The notes beneath the pieces were generated by a model that made no database searches, had not been told where the DNA came from, and saw only the letters and a program-made list of their open reading frames with translations. The position numbers and the translations under genes were made by a program. From Proteles cristata cristata (lineage: Eukaryota; Chordata; Mammalia; Carnivora; Hyaenidae), in the NCBI GenBank assembly GCA_017311185.1, contig JAESUZ010000346.1, positions 1,178,001 to 1,242,000 of the forward strand: a stretch of 64,000 bases of DNA. The letters are read 5' to 3'. Shown piece by piece: positions 58,701-64,000 of the stretch (position 1 is the first letter of the stretch; each line of letters starts with the position of its first letter).

Positions 58701-61700
58701 CTTTACAAAAGTGCAAATCCATTCTTTGGGGGAGGGAGGAAAATTAACACAAGTCCAGGTAATGCTCTCAAATCCACCCTGCAAAATTCTGCCAGCACAC
58801 TCCGGAAAGAAGCACGGGGCGAGTGTCCTGCACAAATATTCCTTCCTCCCTTTTCCTGGGGCCTTTTACAGACATTCCACACCGCTCTCAGATCTCACCC
58901 GCTCACCCTGATCGATAGGGCTGGTTTCCTGGTGGGGGAGAGAAACCCCTGAGCTCCCCGGCTCTGGTCCATCTTGCAGAGAGTTTCTAACTCGGGCAGC
59001 AGGAGCTCATCACCGCAGGCTGCAGTGCGTTGTCAATATCGTGAATAACACAGCTGATCGAATTCAGGTCCAGTGCTCCCTCCGCACACGTCAGGGGTGG
59101 CACCTGCCCATGCGATGCGTCACGCGCCATAGTGGCTTGCTGTCTCCTGCCCCCCTGCACAGACAGCCCCCTCCATTCGGTGGCTCACTGCACTCTTCCA
59201 ACGCGGGCCGATCAAAGCGCTCAATGTGATCATCCGGGACTTCGCTCCTACCTGGAAGGAAGCCGAGCGTGCCTCTCTGAGCTGAGCTGTCGGGGAAGCG
59301 TTCCGAAGTGAGGAGATGACAGAGCCGCCTTGCAGGGAGGCACTGAGCAGGCTGGGGGACCAGCCCCAGCGGGTGACAGGGACCAGGCCTTCCTGAGTGA
59401 GCTGTGGGCTTCCCCAGCACCGGGGGAGGAGTATGGGGGACGGTCCCACCTGCACTGCCCGCCACCCTGGCCGTTCCCCAGCGGCCGGCCCCCAGCTTCC
59501 ACTCCTGAGGGCTCAGTGCTCCCCTCTGTGCCCCTGGTGTGACAGGACATGCAGCGTCCTGCCCTGTGAGGCCTCCGCCACCAGGCTGGAGGCTCCTTAA
59601 CGGTGCAGATGTGCATCTAATGCGGCTGTGTCCCCAGCGCCGAGCGCACCCCCAGGTCCGCAGAAGACGCTCGGTACACGTGCCCCGCGGGGCTGCTGGA
59701 AGCACCCACCACCTACGTGGGTGGTTCCGACAAACGCAGTGGGGGAGTGTTGCTCAGGGTCCAGGCCCATCCAGCCGAGGCGGCTGGTAGAGCCGGAAGC
59801 ACTTGGGAGTGGACCCGGCCCCGCCGGGAGGATGAATAAATAACCCCAGGCCGCTGTTCCAAGGCCCTAGGTTGTCACCAAAACAGAGCTCCTTTGGGAC
59901 ATGGGGGCGGGGGGGACGCTGCTTAGAAGAGTCCCGCCCAGCGCTCCTCCAGGAGCAGAGCGCAGGGGGCCAGAGCAGGTGCGATCGTGTGGAGTCCTCA
60001 CCCTGGGCCGCGGCTGAACTTGGCTGAACTCCACCCGGCCGGGCACACTCAACCCTCAACAACACAGGGAGGCGCACTGTGGTTTTATCACTTCCGTTTT
60101 ACAGACGGGGTAACCAAGCCTTGGGGTGCCTGCCTAACTTTCCCAGGTATGGCCAGGGACCCGCGCTCTAAACCGCCCCCGGAGCGCGGAGGAGGCCAAG
60201 GTGAGGCCACGTCCACAGACAGGCCAGCCGTTTTCACGAGATGTGATGGGATTTAAAACAACAACAGCTTTATTGAGATGGAACTCACATTCCCTTCACC
60301 CATTTAAGGCATGCCAGTCAATGGTTTCCAGCATTTTCACGGAGGTACGCGCCCATCACCACAATTTTAGAACATTTTCATCTCCGCAGTCATATGCTTT
60401 AGCTGTCACCCCCGCCCCCTCCCCCCCCAACCCCTAAGCAGCCACACGTCTATTTTCTGACCCGAGATTTCCCAGTGCTGGACTCTTCGTAGGAATGGAA
60501 TCAAAGAATAAGTGGTCCTTTGTGCCACTTCCTTCACTTAGAGTAACGTTAAGATTCAACCATGTTGGAGCCCGTGTCAGTGCTTCTTTCTTTTTCATGG
60601 CTGAGTAATATTCCACCGAGGGGACAGCCACCCTATTGTTCACCCACTCACCTGCGGATGGACACCTGGGCTGCCTCCACCTTTTGGCTATGTGCACGAT
60701 GCTGCTACGAGCTATACTGTGCTTTCTGGCGGCTGCCACCGTCTGGACTCCCTCCTGTGTCTGGGTCTTTCCCCCGCAGTATGGGAGGCGGAGCCCACTT
60801 CCTTCTTCAAAAGCCAAAAGTGCTTTCCCTCCCCCAGGGCATCAGTGGGGGGGCTCGTGGGGGCTCCTGGTGGCAGCCCAGGCCTTCGAATGTGAATGTG
60901 TGACACCAAGTGCTCATTCCCCGGTGGGGGGAGGTGACGTCCTTCTTCCAGAGGCAGCGGGGACAGTGGCAGAGGGAGGGGGGGTGCGCTGCGAGGAGGG
61001 GGGTCTGCAGGGGTCCTGATGCCGCGCATTCCTGGGTCCCCTCCCATATTCCCCAGTCGATCGAGGCATTCTGTGCGCTACTCGGCACCCTTTGAACAAA
61101 TTCCTTTTCTGCTGCCATCGGCCAAGGTCAGCTTCGGCTGCTCCCCGTGAGAAACCCCGAGTGGATCACACATGCCAATGCATCGGGCGAGCCGAGAGGG
61201 CTTTTTACCCGGGTTAACTGGTGAAACGTAATGAGAGAGGAGCTCTGGAAATTTCGTCCCTGCTTGTTTGTGAAGGACGTGAAACAGAGCCGAACGCACA
61301 GAAAAAACTAATTTAAATCTAGAGAGTTACATCCAAGAAAGAAGAAATGTTGGGATGCTCTTCCCTGTCTCCTTTAGCCCTCTTCTCTGATATCCTATGT
61401 TCTGAGTGTCGCCCAGGTGGCAGCTCACGCGCCTACTATTCAAAGGGGTGAAGAAGCCAATGTCAGCTGCCAAGGGCCACGAGCCGGTGCGCTGGTCCAC
61501 CCTTCCCACGGCTGGGCGTCCGTCCGAGCTGGCGTCTAGGGGGTCAGAGAGGGGCGGGCAGGGGGCCCGGGACCACGTCTCCAGCTGAAGGGCTACCTGA
61601 GTGCGTCCCATCGTGCTGAAACTTAGTTCGATTGTGCCCTTTTTGCGGGGTCCCCTTTGCACGCTTTCTCCTGTGACCGGCACCGAACTTCAAATTACGT

Positions 61701-61826
61701 CCCCTCCATCCCAAGAAAAGCACGTGCGTTTCGAATACTTACGTTGCTATCTTCCAAAAACTTAAGCGCTTTCGCTATGTTGTTCAAGCGGAAGATGCGG
61801 TGGGACGAGGGTTTGTACTCCTGCAG
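33911..61826 (-). CDS. CLMN: CLMN (calmin), exons 4-13, 5' end outside window
   Basis: Join, in transcript order: 61826-61743, 57548-57456, 55356-55166, 53287-53094, 51241-51159, 46046-44361, 41160-40964, 36733-36673, 36024-35954, 34079-33911. Lengths are 84, 93, 191, 194, 83, 1686, 197, 61, 71 and 169 nt, totalling 2829 nt (942 codons plus stop). All junctions are GT-AG and in phase. In window-relative residues: end of CH1 (1-about 65), Ser/Pro linker (about 67-97), CH2 (about 100-215), acidic Ser/Pro-rich middle (216-842), and a C-terminal hydrophobic anchor (about 918-937) before a five-residue tail. Calmin is known as a CH-domain, tail-anchored membrane protein that binds actin; it is retinoic-acid responsive in neurons and expressed in testis and brain. 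Identity rests on near-residue-level agreement with human CLMN from memory. Exon numbers assume the human 13-exon structure; the start codon and promoter lie beyond 64000. Confidence 0.96.
34080..35953 (-). other. CLMN: CLMN intron 12
   Basis: A 1.9-kb intron. It holds the candidate alternative terminal exon (35444-35579). The rest shows no repeat or gene I recognise. Confidence 0.8.
35444..35579 (-). CDS. Candidate alternative CLMN terminal exon (no membrane anchor)
   Basis: In the intron between exons 12 and 13, a pyrimidine-rich stretch ends in CCACTGCAG|G at 35580. A following G completes the Arg codon left by exon 12. The open frame then gives 44 residues, beginning [20 protein letters not shown] and containing a charged KREYKHTK stretch, and stops at TGA (35446-35444). 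If used as a last exon it would replace the transmembrane tail with a soluble, helix-like C-terminus. It is inferred from the splice signal, phase and protein-like composition only. No canonical AATAAA was seen shortly downstream on the minus strand, which weakens the case. It could be chance. Confidence 0.35.
35954..36024 (-). CDS. CLMN: CLMN exon 12
   Basis: A 71-nt exon encoding [20 protein letters not shown], then MLT and two bases of an Arg codon. The acceptor is CTGTAG|GAC. The donor ACCAG|GTCGGT is weak (C at +3, G at +4 instead of A). The next exon must supply a G to complete Arg; both exon 13 and the candidate alternative exon at 35579 do so. The sequence is close to human CLMN. Confidence 0.93.
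36025..36672 (-). other. CLMN: CLMN intron 11
   Basis: A short 648-bp intron. Its main feature is a C-rich two-copy minisatellite at 36205-36272. Nothing else recognised. Confidence 0.85.
36205..36272 (-). repeat. Two-copy minisatellite with G-quadruplex potential
   Basis: The unit CCCCGGCTGGTGCCTCA occurs twice, each preceded by C runs. In the CLMN sense strand this gives successive G runs (GGGGGAGGGTGGGGGG and nearby), enough for a G-quadruplex. Confidence 0.8.
36673..36733 (-). CDS. CLMN: CLMN exon 11
   Basis: A 61-nt exon encoding [20 protein letters not shown]. The acceptor TTTTCAG|G completes the split Arg codon from exon 10, and the exon ends in phase 0 at TCG|GTTAGT. The donor has an unusual T at position +3 but good +4 to +6 bases. 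The Ser/Arg-rich peptide matches the segment before the SYVQLRN block in human CLMN, so the call is firm despite the small size. Confidence 0.92.
37300..37430 (+). repeat. MIR fragment
   Basis: GCTCATCTGTAAAACGGGTTA following a weak GAGCCAAGTG portion fits the sense MIR core. Confidence 0.5.
38175..38640 (-). repeat. L2 3' region (antisense)
   Basis: ATGCATTCATTTATTCACC, GCTGCCTGGAGGAAGTGGCAG and CTGAAGGATCTCAATG follow the antisense L2 order. Diverged. Confidence 0.6.
40020..40160 (+). repeat. MIR fragment
   Basis: GAATTAACGAGGGAACGTATGTGAAATGCTTG (partial) matches the MIR 3' half in sense. Confidence 0.5.
40964..41160 (-). CDS. CLMN: CLMN exon 10
   Basis: This exon encodes [18 protein letters not shown], a lysine-rich stretch [17 protein letters not shown], then the acidic SSDDLEED motif and GDHKVLS. 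It is 197 nt, phase 0 in and phase 2 out, with the donor CTCCAG|GTATTT; an Arg codon is split with exon 11. The lysine-rich stretch matches human CLMN almost exactly. An upstream GT (ACTG|GTGACC) could also be read as a donor, but only the later one restores the frame with exon 11 and the alignment to human. Confidence 0.93.
41275..41289 (-). promoter_or_regulatory. CTCF-type motif, one mismatch
   Basis: The minus strand reads CCAGGAGGGGGCGCT, one base off the CTCF core (G for Y). It is about 115 bp upstream of the exon 10 acceptor and in the same orientation as the motif at 44285, three kilobases away. Confidence 0.45.
41400..41530 (+). repeat. MIR fragment
   Basis: GCTGTGTGAGTTACCTTAAG and CAGTTTCCTCATCTGTCAAATGGG are the MIR core in sense. 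Confidence 0.75.
41850..42030 (-). mobile_element. Feline SINE, atypical tail
   Basis: Head and body are normal (ends GCCACCCAGGTGCTCC), but the tail side has about 75 bases not found in other copies between the GA-rich part and a T-rich stretch at 41717-41778. Confidence 0.8.
42105..42315 (-). mobile_element. Feline tRNA-derived SINE
   Basis: Flanked by a GTTT(A/T)TTTTTCCTT-type duplication; head ends GCCACCCAGGCACCCC. Confidence 0.9.
43590..43730 (-). repeat. L2-like fragment
   Basis: AGGAGGTGCCATTAGCACTGGGCTTGGAAG-type text (partial match) recalls the L2 internal phrase about animals of that family; weak and short. Confidence 0.3.
44285..44299 (-). promoter_or_regulatory. CTCF-type motif, full match
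   Basis: The minus strand reads CCACTAGGGGGCGCT, which fits every position of the CCASYAGRKGGCRSY core. It lies 62 bp past the exon 9 donor, in intron 9. Sequence match only; binding is not shown. Confidence 0.6.
44361..46046 (-). CDS. CLMN: CLMN exon 9, large acidic Ser/Pro-rich exon
   Basis: A single 1686-nt exon (562 codons) encodes most of the protein. It starts at EDLVDSDKE after TTCCCAG (acceptor at 46047); an ATG at 46070 in the same open frame lies in the intron and is not the start. The sequence is low-complexity and probably disordered: many acidic Ser/Thr motifs, two basic patches (around [11 protein letters not shown] and [11 protein letters not shown]), a conserved-looking [20 protein letters not shown] segment, and then an Ala-Glu repeat tract. 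The donor is CATCAG|GTACGG. No stops or frameshifts. No catalytic motif is visible; in the family it joins the CH domains to the membrane anchor. GC content is high in the 3' half. Confidence 0.97.
46194..46419 (+). mobile_element. Feline tRNA-derived SINE
   Basis: Full length; target duplication AGA(C/G)AGGCAGATGGA on both sides. It lies about 150 bp upstream of the exon 9 acceptor in transcript sense. Confidence 0.93.
46640..48540 (+). mobile_element. Old L1 (5' region and ORF2 remnant)
   Basis: The part near 46980 (ATGGCGGCTGCCTCAG) looks like an L1 5' region. From about 47840 the phrases ATCATGCTTACACTAATCATAAGAAAGCTGG, AAGTAGACTTCCAGGCAAAG and AAACAAATCCACAGTCCCAAG follow L1 ORF2 order (each quoted in part). 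It continues after the SINE with AACCAACTCAACCTAATTGG. Many stops; non-functional. Confidence 0.6.
48151..48361 (+). mobile_element. Feline SINE inside L1
   Basis: Full length, inserted in the L1 ORF2 remnant with duplication G(A/G)GCATATTA. Confidence 0.92.
48597..48791 (+). mobile_element. Feline tRNA-derived SINE
   Basis: Slightly older copy (TGACTCTTGATTTCAGTTCAGG form) with AAAATGAACTAAACT on both sides. Confidence 0.92.
49175..49380 (-). repeat. MIR fragment
   Basis: ATGTGCTGAGCATTGACTG and CAGCTCAAGGTCACACAGCTTC match MIR in antisense. Confidence 0.55.
49602..49797 (+). repeat. L1-derived local repeat, copy A
   Basis: Partner of 51835-52016, same orientation, 2.23 kb apart. The first 31 bases (from TGACAGGCAGCC) are identical, and more blocks match later. 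The two copies bracket exon 8. Confidence 0.75.
50326..50545 (-). mobile_element. Feline tRNA-derived SINE
   Basis: Target duplication AGAAGA(T/C)(G/T)TGCTTTT on both sides. Confidence 0.9.
50771..50996 (+). mobile_element. Feline tRNA-derived SINE
   Basis: Target duplication TGTAAA(T/G)CATCT(G/C)A. Opposite orientation to the SINE 225 bp away, forming an inverted pair in CLMN intron 8. Confidence 0.9.
51159..51241 (-). CDS. CLMN: CLMN exon 8 (end of CH2)
   Basis: This 83-nt exon finishes CH2: [20 protein letters not shown], then HFPDLEA. The [15 protein letters not shown] helix is characteristic of the last helix of tandem CH modules (spectrin, dystrophin and nesprin type). The acceptor CTCCACAG|AC completes the Asp codon begun in exon 7; the donor is GCT|GTATGT. 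A feline SINE lies only 52 bp upstream of this acceptor, at 51293-51499. Exon 8 also lies between two L1-derived direct repeats, at 49602 and 51835. Its length is not a multiple of three, so skipping would break the frame. Confidence 0.95.
51293..51499 (-). mobile_element. Feline SINE next to CLMN exon 8
   Basis: Same sense as CLMN. It is flanked by A(T/C)GGGAGTTTTAA on both sides as target duplication. Its edge is 52 bp from the exon 8 acceptor, just outside the polypyrimidine tract. Confidence 0.92.
51835..52016 (+). repeat. L1-derived local repeat, copy B
   Basis: Shares TGACAGGCAGCCAAGCGCC and following bases with 49602-49797, and the GAGGTTTACCGC and TCAATGTCTACCCGTGG phrases near the end. 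The content resembles an old L1 (L1M) region near the 3' end of ORF2. Confidence 0.75.
52055..52330 (+). mobile_element. Carnivore L1 3' end
   Basis: GAGCAATATATAGAATCGTGG and CACTGTATGTTAACTGTACTGGAATTAAAA-type ending followed by A-rich tail are typical of carnivore L1 3' ends. Truncated. Confidence 0.7.
52611..52797 (-). mobile_element. Feline tRNA-derived SINE
   Basis: Flanked by ATACA(C/T)GGATTTT on both sides. The head end is degraded (GAGCCGCGGCAGGCCCC). Confidence 0.88.
53094..53287 (-). CDS. CLMN: CLMN exon 7 (CH2 core)
   Basis: This exon encodes the core of the second calponin-homology domain. It contains [20 protein letters not shown], the D-F-x-x-SW-x-x-G-x-A-x-x-A signature of CH2 domains, followed by IDPSLVDM and the [11 protein letters not shown] helix, ending at the LLEPE segment. 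The acceptor is CTTCAG|G at 53288 (completing Lys) and the donor GAAG|GTGACA, leaving one base of an Asp codon. The 194 nt carry phase 2 in and phase 1 out. An ATG within the exon is internal, not a start. Confidence 0.96.
53759..53884 (+). repeat. Local direct repeat, copy C
   Basis: Shares about 120 bp with 55400-55522, including AAGAATGGCC(G/C)TGGCAT and AGGTCAACCTAA, with small gaps. Not a repeat family that I recognise. The two copies bracket CLMN exon 6. Confidence 0.75.
54505..54640 (-). repeat. MIR-like fragment
   Basis: TAAGCGCTGGTAACGTGCAAGG and ACTCTCCTGGGAGCAGGCGGTG fit an antisense MIR 3' half; weak. Confidence 0.35.
55166..55356 (-). CDS. CLMN: CLMN exon 6 (linker and start of CH2)
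   Basis: This exon encodes [11 protein letters not shown], then a Ser/Pro/Gly linker with SSSLSPGS and PPTPTAERS, then the first CH2 helix (KALLAWVQ-type sequence, here [12 protein letters not shown]). The start is after TTCCAG at 55357 in phase 0; the end is AA|GTAAGC, leaving two bases of a Lys codon completed by the next exon. The linker is rich in possible phosphorylation sites (Ser/Thr-Pro). The exon is bracketed by two copies of a roughly 120-bp direct repeat, at 53759 and 55400, the nearer one only about 40 bp from the acceptor. Confidence 0.95.
55400..55522 (+). repeat. Local direct repeat, copy D
   Basis: Partner of 53759-53884 in the same orientation, 1.64 kb away. Its proximal edge is about 43 bp from the exon 6 acceptor. 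Confidence 0.75.
55718..55761 (+). repeat. (AC)22 microsatellite
   Basis: A perfect dinucleotide run of 44 bp. It is (UG)n in CLMN pre-mRNA, about 360 nt upstream of the exon 6 acceptor. Likely polymorphic. Confidence 0.97.
55905..56035 (+). repeat. MER5A-like fragment
   Basis: TCAAAATGTGGCTCCTACCA, GAGAAACGCAGAATCCCAGG and CACCCCCAGGGAGTCTGCATG follow the MER5A consensus in order, diverged. Confidence 0.5.
56060..56310 (+). repeat. L2 3'-end fragment
   Basis: CCTCCAGGAAGTCTTCCTCACT, CCATACATGGGACTGTC and the ACAGAGCCCAACACATAGGAGAAACTCAACAGAC-type ending match the L2 end, running directly into the GGAT repeat. Confidence 0.6.
56312..56347 (+). repeat. (GGAT)9 microsatellite
   Basis: Nine tandem GGAT units at the 3' end of an L2 fragment; L2 elements often end in such tetranucleotide repeats. 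Confidence 0.95.
56430..56540 (-). repeat. MIR fragment
   Basis: CCCGTTTCACAGATGTGGAAACTGAGGCTCAGAGAG is the classic antisense MIR core (given here in two overlapping parts of the family consensus). Confidence 0.65.
56718..56929 (-). mobile_element. Feline tRNA-derived SINE
   Basis: T-rich tail, GAGAGAGACAGAG stretch, and head ending GCCACCCAGATACCCC. A possible target duplication is GAACTC(A/G)AG on either side. Confidence 0.85.
57456..57548 (-). CDS. CLMN: CLMN exon 5 (end of CH1)
   Basis: This exon encodes 31 residues, starting [20 protein letters not shown] and ending in the WNIILFFQ helix that closes CH1. The DG-N-P-x-L-x-LG-L-W core is a CH-domain signature for the actin-contacting face. 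Acceptor CCCCAG|GTAAAG and donor CCAG|GTAACT give a phase 0-0 exon. No disruption is seen. It lies between a 4.2-kb intron upstream and a 2.1-kb intron downstream in the transcript. Confidence 0.95.
57690..57860 (-). repeat. MIR fragment
   Basis: TACCACGTGCCAAGCCTTGTC and the GGTACTTCTATTATCCCGACATTTCAGGGAA-type stretch match the 3' half of MIR in antisense. Confidence 0.55.
58150..58560. repeat. MER5A-like element split by a SINE
   Basis: The left part (GGTTAGCAGCACTGCCCAGG, ACTGCAAATTCTC, GGAATCAGGAAGCCCCAGAG) and right part (GTGATTCTGATGTACACACTCAGG) match the MER5A hAT consensus from memory. The SINE at 58299-58520 interrupts it. Confidence 0.6.
58299..58520 (-). mobile_element. Feline tRNA-derived SINE
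   Basis: Near full length, ending in the GGCGCCTGGGTGGCTTAGTCGG-type head on the minus strand. It sits inside the MER5A-like element with a target duplication of CCAGCGAGGTGATTC on both sides. Confidence 0.9.
59540..59670 (+). repeat. L2 3'-end fragment
   Basis: The stretch around GTCCCCAGCGCCGAGCGCACC followed by GAAGACGCTCGGTACACG resembles the L2 end consensus (CCCAGCGCCTAGCACAGTGCC...). Short and diverged. Confidence 0.35.
60255..60715 (-). mobile_element. Old L1 3' fragment (antisense)
   Basis: Read on the plus strand: CTTTATTGAGATGGAACTCACATT-type opening, then GAATCAAAGAATAAGTGGTCC, CATGGCTGAGTAATATTCCACC and TGGACACCTGGGCTGCCTCCACC are the familiar antisense phrases of mammalian L1 3' ends. 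Diverged and truncated; no coding capacity. Confidence 0.7.
61743..61826 (-). CDS. CLMN: CLMN exon 4 (CH1 domain, middle)
   Basis: This exon encodes 28 residues of the first calponin-homology domain, including the [20 protein letters not shown] block typical of the third helix of type-1 CH domains. Together with the rest of CH1 and CH2 it forms the actin-binding module. The donor is AAC|GTAAGT, close to consensus. The acceptor could be the AG ending at 61827 or the CAG six bases further into the exon; the first gives LQEYK, matching human LHEYK, and is preferred. Both ends are in phase 0. No earlier exon was found between here and 64000. Confidence 0.92.
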
Positions 61827-62280
61827 CTGATGGAACACAGAACAGAGCAAACGAGAAGTGAGCCGGATGAGACACTCGATGCCTGGTGCTGGGGGGGCGG
61901 GGGGGAGGGCTCTTTGTCTTTACCGTTTTCACATTAATCTCAAGAGAAAGTTAGGGGCTCGCAGCTGAAACCCGGCTTATTTATGGTTCTTGGGGCTTAA
62001 CTCACTTGAGTCGGTGCACGGCGGGGGGGTGGGGGTGCCCAGGCAGGTTAAACAGGGGACGGATCTGTCAAGGTTCTGTCTCTGACCCGGCTCCTGACCT
62101 TGACAGCCCTGCCTCTCCAGAGACCTCCAGGGACGTGTTCCCGCCGCGCTGACCATTTTGTCAGGCAGGGAGCACGGGCCGGGGCGTCCCTGCAGCCGCT
62201 AAATCACCGGCAAGTCCCTCCTGGAGGTGCCAGATGTTTCTGTTTTCTGGCCGAGAGCTCTGTGGACAGTTATCCCAGGT

Positions 62281-62778
62281 GGGGGAGAGACACAGCCAGA
62301 GACAGCCAGGCAGAGACACAGAGAAGAGACAGAGACAGACAGACTGGCAGAGAGAGCGATACTGAGACACAGAGACAGAGACAGAAATACAGACAGAAAC
62401 AGAGAGATGGAGAGAGAGAAGAAAGAGACAGAGAGACACACACAGAGAGAGAAAGACAGGCAGAGAAAGAGAGGTGAGAGAAATACAGAAACAGATGGAG
62501 AGAGAGACAGTGACAAGAGACAGAGAGAGACAGGTAGGTAGAGAGAGAGAGATACAGATAGAAACAGAGAGGTGGAGAGATACACAAGAGATACAGAGGC
62601 AGAGAGACAGGCACACAGAGAGAGGAGAAAGAGAGAAAAAATACAGAAACAGGTGGAGAGATAGACAAGAGAGACAGAGAGAGAGAGACAAGTAGGTAGA
62701 GAGGAGAGAGACATACAGACAGAAACAGAGATGGAGAGAAAGACAGAAAGACAGGAGGTAAACAGGGAGAGAGGAGGG
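62281..62778 (+). repeat. Purine-rich (GAGACA)n-like tract, about 500 bp
   Basis: An imperfect array of GAGACAGA units with almost no pyrimidine runs on the plus strand. Because CLMN is transcribed from the minus strand, the pre-mRNA here is CU-rich. Long open frames on both strands through it are a by-product of the composition and are not genes. It may have grown from the GA-rich part of a feline SINE. Confidence 0.85.
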
Positions 62779-63459
62779 CACTTGCAGAAGCTAAAATCCT
62801 AACAACGGCAGTCGAATAGTCCAAGGAACCCCCCCCAGATTGAAGCACCCATCCAGATGGGTGGCCAGGTTGCAAAGCAGACCCGTGGGACCAGCCCCAC
62901 CAGCAGTGAGCGGCCAGCCGGACTCTCGGTGAGCAGAGGCTTGTTCTGGGCGGGACTCTAGAAGCAGAGGCCGCCAGCGGAGGCCCGGCAAGGACTCGGC
63001 GTCTATCAGCCAGGGACCCCGGCAATGAAGTGGGAGCTTGTGTTGCTAGAACACAGAGAATGAGCCCCGATGCACTTGCTCCGGGAGCCGTCTGGGGGCT
63101 GGGCTGCCGGCTCACCGTGGGACCTGCTAAGAACCCAAAACTATTTTTACGGTCATGGGTCCACCTTTCAAGAGAGTCCATGGCATGGTTCCGCACGGTC
63201 CCCCGGAGCAGCTGGCTAACAGGCACCTCCCATTCCGCCTTTGGGAGGGGGAAGACGGCAGGAGTTAGGGGGTGCGATGAGATTCCAGCTACATTAGACC
63301 TGAAAACTGGAGGGGCTCTTGACTTCACGCCTGTGGCCAGAACCGGATCTGGAGAGGTCCACACTGGCCGGGCCGTGGGCTGGTGGGGCTGGGACCCAGG
63401 CTGCGTCCTCACGTTAGCCGCAATGCTGGCTCACGGGTGCCACGTCTAATGTGGACTCT

Positions 63460-63660
63460 GGAGAAGGGTTTCTCGACATCGACACCACTGCATCTGGGCC
63501 GGGTCACTGCGCCCTCTCCATGGACATCTGGCAATACCTGGTGACATTTTTGGCTGTCATACCTGAGGGTTGCTACTGGCACCCAGGAGGTAGAGACCAC
63601 AACTGTGGTGCCCAAGACTGCAAATGTCGGACCCAAATGTCAGCAGTGTTGAGGTGGAGC
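63460..63660 (-). repeat. MER20-like DNA transposon fragment
   Basis: The phrases GGGTTTCTCGAC at the left, ACATTTTTGGCTGTCA and TTGCTACTGGCACCCAGGAGG, match the MER20 (hAT-Charlie) consensus from memory, with internal rearrangement. Confidence 0.55.
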
Positions 63661-64000
63661 GGCCCTGCTCTGGGAAGAGGGGGAGACAGGGCCAAGCTGC
63701 ACAGGACAGACGTATGCCACGTGGAGAGGTACACGGGGGTCCCAAGTGCAATGACCTCAAGATGGGCTGGTTCAGCTCAATGTGGTTTATACAGCAGCCC
63801 CTCCTTGCCCACGGTTTCACCTTCCCGGGTCTGTTGTCCACCATCAACTACGCCCCGAAGCAGATGATCCTCTTTCTGACGAGTGGTCAGAGAGTCAACG
63901 GTGGCCTCGCTCTACGTCACAGAGCCCACGTGACTCACCTCAATTGACCTCATCACGTGGGCTTTTGATCCCCTCACGTTGTCGCAAGAAGATGGAGTAC

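Larger units (their letters stand above)
57549..61742 (-). other. CLMN: CLMN intron 4
   Basis: A 4.2-kb intron holding MIR (57690-57860), a MER5A-like element split by a SINE (58150-58560), an L2 tail piece (about 59540-59670) and an old L1 3' fragment (60255-60715). The stretches 58561-59539 and 60716-61742 show nothing I recognise. Many overlapping open frames here come from GC-rich composition. Confidence 0.85.
61827..64000 (-). other. CLMN: CLMN intron 3 (partial)
   Basis: Intronic sequence running off the window end. No match to the N-terminal calmin exons (the DLFVDIQDGKIL segment or the start) was found. It contains a C/G-rich stretch at 61880-62080, the purine-rich tract 62281-62778 and a MER20-like element at 63460-63660. 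The rest was not identified. Confidence 0.8.

Noticed and set aside
62281..62778. CRISPR-like or satellite array
   Set aside because: Units are short, imperfect and have no spacers; a simple purine-rich repeat in a mammalian intron.
62270..63412. 380-residue and 206-residue minus-strand open frames
   Set aside because: Open only because the purine-rich repeat has few stop codons; low-complexity Ser/Leu/Cys translation.

Overview
The window is nuclear DNA from a carnivoran mammal, most likely a cat or another feliform. About three dozen copies or fragments of one tRNA-derived SINE carry the A-box/B-box head, the CT-rich middle and the A-rich tail typical of the feline SINE family. Many still have clear target-site duplications, and they sit among older mammalian repeats (L2, MIR, L1, MaLR, MER5/MER20). 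There are no bacterial, phage, CRISPR or operon features.

The only protein-coding gene I can support is CLMN (calmin) on the minus strand. Ten coding exons run from about 61826 down to a stop at 33911. They form one open frame of 942 codons plus stop, with every intron phase matching. By comparison with the human gene as I remember it, the first three exons lie beyond position 64000. The protein has two calponin-homology (CH) actin-binding domains (the second complete, the first partial), a long acidic Ser/Pro-rich middle encoded by one 1686-nt exon, and a hydrophobic C-terminal anchor.

Layout: 1-23 kb is CLMN-distal DNA with no gene I recognise, and is mostly SINE, L2, L1 and MaLR sequence plus one solo LTR nested in an L1. 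About 23.8-33.9 kb is downstream of the CLMN stop and is probably its very long 3' UTR, although its end is not certain. 33.9-61.8 kb holds the CLMN exons and introns. 61.8-64 kb is the partial intron upstream, with a 500-bp purine-rich tract.

Items most worth a second look: a phase-compatible candidate alternative terminal exon at 35444-35579 that would remove the membrane anchor; two unrelated pairs of direct repeats, each bracketing one CLMN exon (exon 6 and exon 8); two CTCF-type motifs in the same orientation in one intron; a G-quadruplex minisatellite in the short intron 11; and a palindromic, bidirectional poly(A) hexamer at 19047-19058. I did not find evidence of a wholly new biological system.
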